From the NCBI GenBank assembly GCA_029862185.1, contig JAOTXX010000018.1, positions 1 to 56,352 on the forward strand: 56,352 nt of DNA. The letters are read 5' to 3'. A program made the position numbers and the translations under genes. Of the stretch, positions 51,539 through 56,352 are shown piece by piece (positions within the stretch are counted from its first letter, which is position 1; each line of letters starts with the position of its first letter). The notes below the pieces were generated by a model. It did no database searches. It was not told the DNA's origin and worked only from the letters and a program-made list of their open reading frames with translations. This DNA is from Myxococcales bacterium (GTDB lineage: Bacteria; Myxococcota_A; Polyangia; Polyangiales; Houyiibacteriaceae).

Positions 51539-54500
51539 GGGGCCGCCGTTGCCGTTGCTGAGCAGGGCGCCCTCGAACTTCGTGGTCTCCATGAGCGAGC
51601 CGTCCTCAGCGTCACGCCGGACCGTCAAGAACCGGCGGGTGACCGAGTTGTTGTCCTCACGGGCGACCACCATGATGGAGTTCGTCCCCGGGTGAACGGG
51701 AATCTCTGCGTCGAACGCGAGCTCTCTCGGATTGGAGCTACCCTGGTTCGATTCGTAGTAGACCTTGTGTCCGCCCGTGGAAATGTAGAGGTCTCGCACC
51801 CGCTGCGCGTCGATGGCCTTGCCTTGCAGTCTGAAAACTTCGCCGCGCGTGACGTAGCTCTCCGGCGGCAGGAGGTCGATTTCGGGGGGCGCGTTGCCTG
51901 CGAGCCAGGCGACGGGCGGCTCTTTGGAGACCTGGCCCTGGGACGGCAGGACACCGGTGGCCGCCACCCAACCCGGCCGGCCCGCGCCGAGGTTCACGCG
52001 CTCGAACACGCCGCTGGTCGCGGTGTGCAGCGCTCGGAACGAGCCCTTCACGACCCCGATGAGCGCTGCGTTGACGTCGGGCCGCTCTCGGATCTCGACG
52101 CCCGGACTCAAGCTCACCACGCCCTTGGCGGGCAAGGCCTTCACCGGACCGGGTTCGTCGTAAATCGGCACATCGAGCTTCTGACCCACGGTGGCGCCGA
52201 GCTCCGTATCGGAGACGGCGAACAGAAGGGTGGCCTTGTCTTCCTGGAAGTCGGGAAGCACCTGGAAGGTGAAAGGCACGACCCATTCCGCGCCCGCGGG
52301 GATCGAGTCGTGACGGAAGCGGCCGTCGTAGAGCAGCACACCCGCGCCACTCTTGTTCTGCAGATTGGCTTGAACTTCGAAGCTGTCGACGTCGCTGATG
52401 TTCTTGACGGTGACGTACAGGCTCACCTGCTCGCCGCGCTGCACCCGGCCGTCCCCGTTGCCGCTGATGTTGTCCGCGACCTGCAAGCCATAGGCGAACC
52501 GCGGCTGGGGGAGCGCGCGAATCACCGACCGAACCTCGACCGGATCGGGGATGTGCCCGTGCGCCTCTTCGAACTCGACCAGCGTGGCATCCGCACGGTC
52601 GTTCATGCTCCGTGGGATGCGGCACACACGTTTTTCGTCTTCGGTCGTGCAACCGCCGAGAGTGGTGGCCCATGAGCGGGTCTCGCCGGGTAGGAGCTTG
52701 CCAAACACCATCTCACGACTGGCAAACCATGGATTGTCGCTACGGGTCGTCGCGCGCAGTTGATAGAGCGGCCGCTCGCCCTGGTTGGTCACTTCTACGG
52801 TGAGCGTCAGCGGATCGCCCGCGCGCACGGGCTTGTCGCCCGCGCTCGTCTTCGCGGTGACCCGAATCTCGCTCGGCCCCTGGTCTGGACCCACGCTCCA
52901 GTCGATGCCGAGCTTCTTCAGGTCACGGACGACCTTCTCGGTTTCCTGCCTCTGGACCCGCTCGATGATCGGCGCGGCTGAGCGCAGCATCTGCTGGCGC
53001 TTGGGCGACTTGGCGTTGACGACGAGGCTCCGCGAGAAGCGAATCAGGAAGGCTTCCTGGTCCTCGTTCTCCTCCTCGCCGGGCTCGGCCTCCATCAGGC
53101 GTTGGCGCAGCGCCGCGTTGAGGTAGTAGCCCATGACCACCGCGGGGCGCTGTGAATCGGTCGCGCTCACATGGGTGAGATGGGACTCTAGATCCGATTC
53201 GCGGAAGGTCTCGTCGACCTTGAGATCCATGTTCTCTCGGTCGACGGTCATCGGGTTGATCGCGATGTCGGGCACGATGCCCACGCCCTGAATCGAAACG
53301 TCCCCGGGCGTCAGGTACTGGGCCACGGTGAGCTTCAACGCCGAACGGTCTTGCAGCTGGTAGAGCACCTGAACCGAACCCTTGCCGAAGCTCTGCTCGC
53401 CGATGATGAGCGCGCGGTCGTGGTTCTTCAGGGCGCCGGCGACAATTTCGCTGGCCGATGCGCTGTGGCCGTTGATGAGGACGACGATCGGGTAGCGCGG
53501 CTCGGTGCCACTCGCGTCGGCAAACTCTTCCGTCCGTTCCCGCGGGTCCTGCGAAGAGGTCGTGACGATCGGGCCTTCCTCGAGAAACGTGTCGGCCACC
53601 TGGACGGCCTGATCGAGCAGACCGCCGGGGTTGTTACGCAGATCTAGCACCAGGCCGACCATTCGCTTTTTGTGAAGCGTCGCGAGCGCCCGACGCAGAT
53701 GCGACTCGGTGTTTCCTTGGAAGTTCTTGATTTGGATGTAGCCGACGTTGTCGCGCAGCATTCGGTGGTCGACGGAGGCGATTTCGATGACCGCGCGGGT
53801 GAGCTCGACGCGCCGCGGTGCAGACCAAATGCCTGCCTTGTTCTCGCGGCGAATGAAGATTGTGACCTTGGAACCCGGTCGGCCGCGAAGACGCGTGACC
53901 GCGCCGTTCAAAGGCATGTTCAGCGTCGACTCGTCATTGATCTTCACGATCCGGTCGCCACGCTGCAGCCCAGCCTTGGACGCAGGGGTGGATTCGATCG
54001 GCCTGATGACCGTGAGGTGGCCGTCGCGAACGGAGATGACGATACCCAGCCCGCCAAACTCGCCGCGTGTGCTGGTTTGCATCTCGGCGAACATCTCCGG
54101 GGGCATCAGCACCGTGTGCGGGTCCAGCGTTTTTAGCATCCCGTTGACGGCGCTGTACTCGATCTCACTGAGCTCGATGTCGTCTTCGTTTTTGAGCTCT
54201 TCCTGCAGGAAGGCGAAGACCTCTCGGAACCGCCCGGCGAGCTCCCATGGGCTCGACACGTCCTGAATGGCGAACTCGCTCTGACGGCTGTTGACCTGGA
54301 CCTGGAGCGTCTCGGCGCCGTCTTCGTAGTGGACGAGGACAGGCGCCACATCCTTTTGGATGGCATCGAGGCCGGCGAGCATCATTCGCTGATGGTCGAT
54401 TCGTTTGGGATCGACATAGTCGTCGTTCACCTGATGAATCACCCGATTCATCACCTGAAGCTTGGTCAGGTCCCAGGGCGTCTTCTGACGCGCGGCTTGG

Positions 54501-54619
54501 GCCCTCGGCGAGGTGTCGATGTCGATTTGGAGGCCGTTTTGAATCGGCCAGCCAAAGGAAACGGTGAACGCCGCGAGGACGACCACCAAACCAAGCAAGG
54601 GCTTCCAAAGTCTATTCAT
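51533..54619 (-). CDS. S41-family carboxyl-terminal processing peptidase with large C-terminal extension
   Basis: 1028 residues from ATG 54619. A membrane anchor at about 7-24 (LLGLVVVLAAFTVSFGWPI) puts the rest outside the cytoplasm. PDZ domain about 170-245 (GEFGGLGIVISVRDGHLTVI). S41 domain about 300-460 with LVLDLRNNPGGLLDQAV, the serine in GHSASASEI (Ser388 by spacing) and Lys413 in GEQSFGKGSVQ. After it come two CARDB/Ig-like domains (LTLTVEVTNQGERPLYQL and SLYVTVKNISD), an SH3b-like segment (VEIRERPDVNAALIGVV) and a final beta domain. Ordinary CtpA ends near residue 450. The extension may bind envelope partners. Divergent from the CCA gene. Confidence 0.9.
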   Translation of the reverse strand: MNRLWKPLLGLVVVLAAFTVSFGWPIQNGLQIDIDTSPRAQAARQKTPWDLTKLQVMNRVIHQVNDDYVDPKRIDHQRMMLAGLDAIQKDVAPVLVHYEDGAETLQVQVNSRQSEFAIQDVSSPWELAGRFREVFAFLQEELKNEDDIELSEIEYSAVNGMLKTLDPHTVLMPPEMFAEMQTSTRGEFGGLGIVISVRDGHLTVIRPIESTPASKAGLQRGDRIVKINDESTLNMPLNGAVTRLRGRPGSKVTIFIRRENKAGIWSAPRRVELTRAVIEIASVDHRMLRDNVGYIQIKNFQGNTESHLRRALATLHKKRMVGLVLDLRNNPGGLLDQAVQVADTFLEEGPIVTTSSQDPRERTEEFADASGTEPRYPIVVLINGHSASASEIVAGALKNHDRALIIGEQSFGKGSVQVLYQLQDRSALKLTVAQYLTPGDVSIQGVGIVPDIAINPMTVDRENMDLKVDETFRESDLESHLTHVSATDSQRPAVVMGYYLNAALRQRLMEAEPGEEENEDQEAFLIRFSRSLVVNAKSPKRQQMLRSAAPIIERVQRQETEKVVRDLKKLGIDWSVGPDQGPSEIRVTAKTSAGDKPVRAGDPLTLTVEVTNQGERPLYQLRATTRSDNPWFASREMVFGKLLPGETRSWATTLGGCTTEDEKRVCRIPRSMNDRADATLVEFEEAHGHIPDPVEVRSVIRALPQPRFAYGLQVADNISGNGDGRVQRGEQVSLYVTVKNISDVDSFEVQANLQNKSGAGVLLYDGRFRHDSIPAGAEWVVPFTFQVLPDFQEDKATLLFAVSDTELGATVGQKLDVPIYDEPGPVKALPAKGVVSLSPGVEIRERPDVNAALIGVVKGSFRALHTATSGVFERVNLGAGRPGWVAATGVLPSQGQVSKEPPVAWLAGNAPPEIDLLPPESYVTRGEVFRLQGKAIDAQRVRDLYISTGGHKVYYESNQGSSNPRELAFDAEIPVHPGTNSIMVVAREDNNSVTRRFLTVRRDAEDGSLMETTKFEGALLSNGNGGPH

Positions 54620-54716
54620 TCGATTGTCGGGGGGGCAGGGGGCAAGCACTCGAGTGTACCCCTGTTGGGCTTCCAAGCCAATTGCGTTGGTTCCTTCCTA
54701 AGGTTATCGAAGCGAG

Positions 54717-56081
54717 GTGCCACACCGAATTCTCCGCCAGCAGATCGCCAGGCCGGTGCTCGACATTTGTAAGGAGCTTCGCAGTGCCGGGGAGCGGGCC
54801 TGGGTGGTTGGCGGCTGCGTCCGCGACACCCTGCGTGGGGAGCGGGTCAACGACTGGGACGTCGCCACGACGGCGCGGCCGGAAAAGGTCCAAAAAGTCT
54901 TCGGCAAGGTCATCCCGACCGGCATCGACCACGGCACCGTGACCGTCCTTTGGAAGGGTCAGCCCTTCGAGGTGACGACGCTTCGCGGGGAGGGCGCCTA
55001 TTCGGACGGCAGGCGCCCGGACCACGTGGTGTTTGTAGAAGACATCGATCGCGATCTGGCGCGCCGGGACTTCACGGTGAATGCCCTCGCCTACGACCCG
55101 GTCGACGGGCAGCTGGTCGATCCCTTCGGTGGGCTGGCCGACATGCGGGACAAAGTCCTTCGCGCCGTGGGCGAGCCGAGCGAGCGCTTCCAAGAGGATG
55201 GGCTTCGGATTCTTCGGGGCGCGCGCTTCGTGGCTACGCTCGACTTTGAGCTCGATCCGGGCACCGAAGCGGCCTTTCGCGGCGCGCTCGACACGTTTCG
55301 AAAGGTGAGCCCGGAGCGCGTTCGAGAAGAGTGGATGAAGGCGATGAGTGCGGCGGTGCCATCGCGCGCATTCGAGGTGATGCGGCGCACCGGCATTCTC
55401 GAGGTGACCTATCCCGAGCTGTTGGAGCAAGTCGGCTGCGAGCAAAACCAATGGCACGCCTACGATGTTTGGAATCATACGATGCGTGTGCTCGACGAGT
55501 CGGCCGCGGACCCCGTCGAACGAATCGCCGCGCTCCTTCACGACGTCGCCAAGCCGCGCACCCGCGCCAAGTCCGACAAGACCGGCGACTGGACGTTCTA
55601 CCATCATGAAAAGGTCGGCGCCGACATGGCGGAGCGCTGGCTCCGCAGCTACCGCTTTTCGAACCAGGAACGCGAGCTCGTGGTGGAGCTCATTCGGCAC
55701 CACTTGATTTGCTACAGCAACGAGTGGACCGACGCGGCCGTGCGCAGGTTCATCAAACGGGTGGGGCCCGAGCGCGTCGACCCCTTGCTGCGACTGGGCA
55801 ACGCAGACGCCCTCGGCAAGGGGCGCAACGTCGAAGAAGAGCTTGCGGCGTTGAAGGAATTGCGAGGCCGAATCGACAAAAGCATCGAAGAGGGCAATGC
55901 CCTCGCCACCCAGGACCTCGCGATTGGAGGCAAGGACGTGATCGAGCATCTAGAGGGCGGCGCAGGGCCGATCGTCGGCGAGATCCTCCGGACGCTGCTC
56001 GACCGGGTGATCGAGGATCCCTCGCTGAACACGCGGGACAAGTTGATGCCGATGGTGGAGGAGCTGGCGAGGCAGGGGTAG
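54717..56081 (+). CDS. CCA-adding tRNA nucleotidyltransferase/poly(A) polymerase family, with HD domain
   Basis: 454 residues, GTG start. Nucleotidyltransferase head: AWVVGGCVRDTLRGERVND with the DWD metal pair in NDWDVATTA, RRDFTVNALAYDP, and the neck QEDGLRILRGARFVATL. The HD phosphohydrolase domain has HTMRVLDESA, ALLHDVAKP and HHEKVGADMAERWLRSYRFS. CCA enzymes add or repair the 3' CCA of tRNA. PcnB-type poly(A) polymerases share the head but lack an HD domain of this kind, so CCA addition is the better reading. Confidence 0.9.
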   Translation: MPHRILRQQIARPVLDICKELRSAGERAWVVGGCVRDTLRGERVNDWDVATTARPEKVQKVFGKVIPTGIDHGTVTVLWKGQPFEVTTLRGEGAYSDGRRPDHVVFVEDIDRDLARRDFTVNALAYDPVDGQLVDPFGGLADMRDKVLRAVGEPSERFQEDGLRILRGARFVATLDFELDPGTEAAFRGALDTFRKVSPERVREEWMKAMSAAVPSRAFEVMRRTGILEVTYPELLEQVGCEQNQWHAYDVWNHTMRVLDESAADPVERIAALLHDVAKPRTRAKSDKTGDWTFYHHEKVGADMAERWLRSYRFSNQERELVVELIRHHLICYSNEWTDAAVRRFIKRVGPERVDPLLRLGNADALGKGRNVEEELAALKELRGRIDKSIEEGNALATQDLAIGGKDVIEHLEGGAGPIVGEILRTLLDRVIEDPSLNTRDKLMPMVEELARQG

Positions 56082-56096
56082 ACCTAGTTCGACTTC

Positions 56097-56243
56097 CAGC
56101 GCCAGCCTGCAGACAGCAGGCGGCAGCGCGAGCCCGAAGGGCGAAGCCCGGCGCCAAAGGCGCCGCCAAGCGCGAGCGTAGCGAAGCGCGCGGCAGGGAG
56201 GACTACGGGTGGGGGTGGGTGGGCGGTGTAATTAAACCAAACC
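56097..56243 (-). repeat. Type 2 intergenic repeat, copy F
   Basis: Reverse orientation. On the minus strand it begins GGTTTGGTTTAATTACACC at 56243 and carries CCACCCGTAGTCCTCCCTG, then hairpins CGGCGCC-TTT-GGCGCCG (56049-type register 56149-56165) and GCCC-TTC-GGGC (56132-56142). Upstream on that strand, AAAAAAGCGCGGATGTTGGG recalls the left arm of type 1. It lies after the CCA gene and before the gene that starts at 56324, the only copy not at a convergent junction. Confidence 0.78.
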
Positions 56244-56323
56244 ACCCAACCCGCCCACCCCCCGGCTACCCAACATCCGCGCTTTTTTGGACCGGGCCGG
56301 GGGCTTCGGTAGCGTGGGCTCCC

Positions 56324-56352
56324 ATGAAGCTCTGGGCTCCCATCGTGATGAC
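56324..56352 (+). CDS. Start of a gene cut by the window end
   Basis: ATG followed by eight further codons, MKLWAPIVM, to the last base. The Lys-then-hydrophobic start could be a signal peptide or membrane segment. Too short to identify. Confidence 0.3.

Noticed and set aside
50946-51695. 249-residue plus-strand frame overlapping the 190-residue gene
   Set aside because: Very Ser/Arg-rich, runs through the stop of the 190-residue frame and 160 bases into the opposing peptidase gene; typical shifted-frame product.

Overview
The window looks like ordinary chromosomal backbone of a GC-rich, Gram-negative member of the Myxococcota (the former Deltaproteobacteria). The indications are strongly GC-ending codons, eukaryote-like Ser/Thr kinase, PP2C and PPP phosphatase genes, lipoproteins with Gly/Ser linkers behind the lipobox, a lysine-rich histone H1-like protein, and the order scpA-scpB-glyQ-glyS-ppdK. 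No phage, transposase, CRISPR array, rRNA or tRNA was recognised.

Layout. 1-1.7 kb: end of ribA, then ribH, nusB and a stand-alone M17 N-terminal domain protein, all overlapping. 1.7-8.3 kb: an SRPBCC/H1-like fusion, a fused HyuA-HyuB protein, a DUF2062 protein, and a ribbon-helix-helix regulator with a small helical protein behind a nested palindrome. 8.3-13.4 kb: lspA and lgt (lipoprotein maturation), ileS. 13.4-19.7 kb: folD, parA-parB, small proteins, map, a lipoprotein, a Rieske protein and a PPP phosphatase. 19.7-27.8 kb: bcp, scpA, scpB, glyQ, glyS and ppdK in one tight run. 27.8-36.2 kb: a Ser/Thr kinase, two large secreted lipoproteins and mutS. 36.2-42.4 kb: pheA, hisC, aroA, cmk, rpsA (aromatic amino acid and housekeeping genes). 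42.7-49.6 kb: PP2C phosphatase, TPR-like protein, queuosine-precursor transporter, and gap-pgk-tpiA-secG on the minus strand. 49.8-56.3 kb: a small protein, an alternative sigma factor, a protein of unknown function, a giant S41 peptidase, a CCA-adding enzyme, and the first codons of a further gene.

The least explained structure is not a gene. At least six copies of modular, non-coding repeats occur in 56 kb. Type 1 (about 190 bp; 9914-10104, 14371-14551, 46056-46244) has terminal inverted repeats with an A6 tract at one end and a T6 tract at the other, enclosing two hairpins whose stems show compensatory changes between copies. Type 2 (about 150-200 bp; 42491-42693, 45875-46055, and 56097-56243 on the minus strand) has its own hairpin series, also with a compensatory change. 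All four convergent gene junctions longer than 200 bp carry one of these repeats. The shorter convergent junctions use compact hairpins, one of them flanked by A and T tracts in the same way. My working hypothesis is a dispersed family acting as bidirectional transcription terminators, spread as a miniature mobile repeat. This is inferred from sequence alone.
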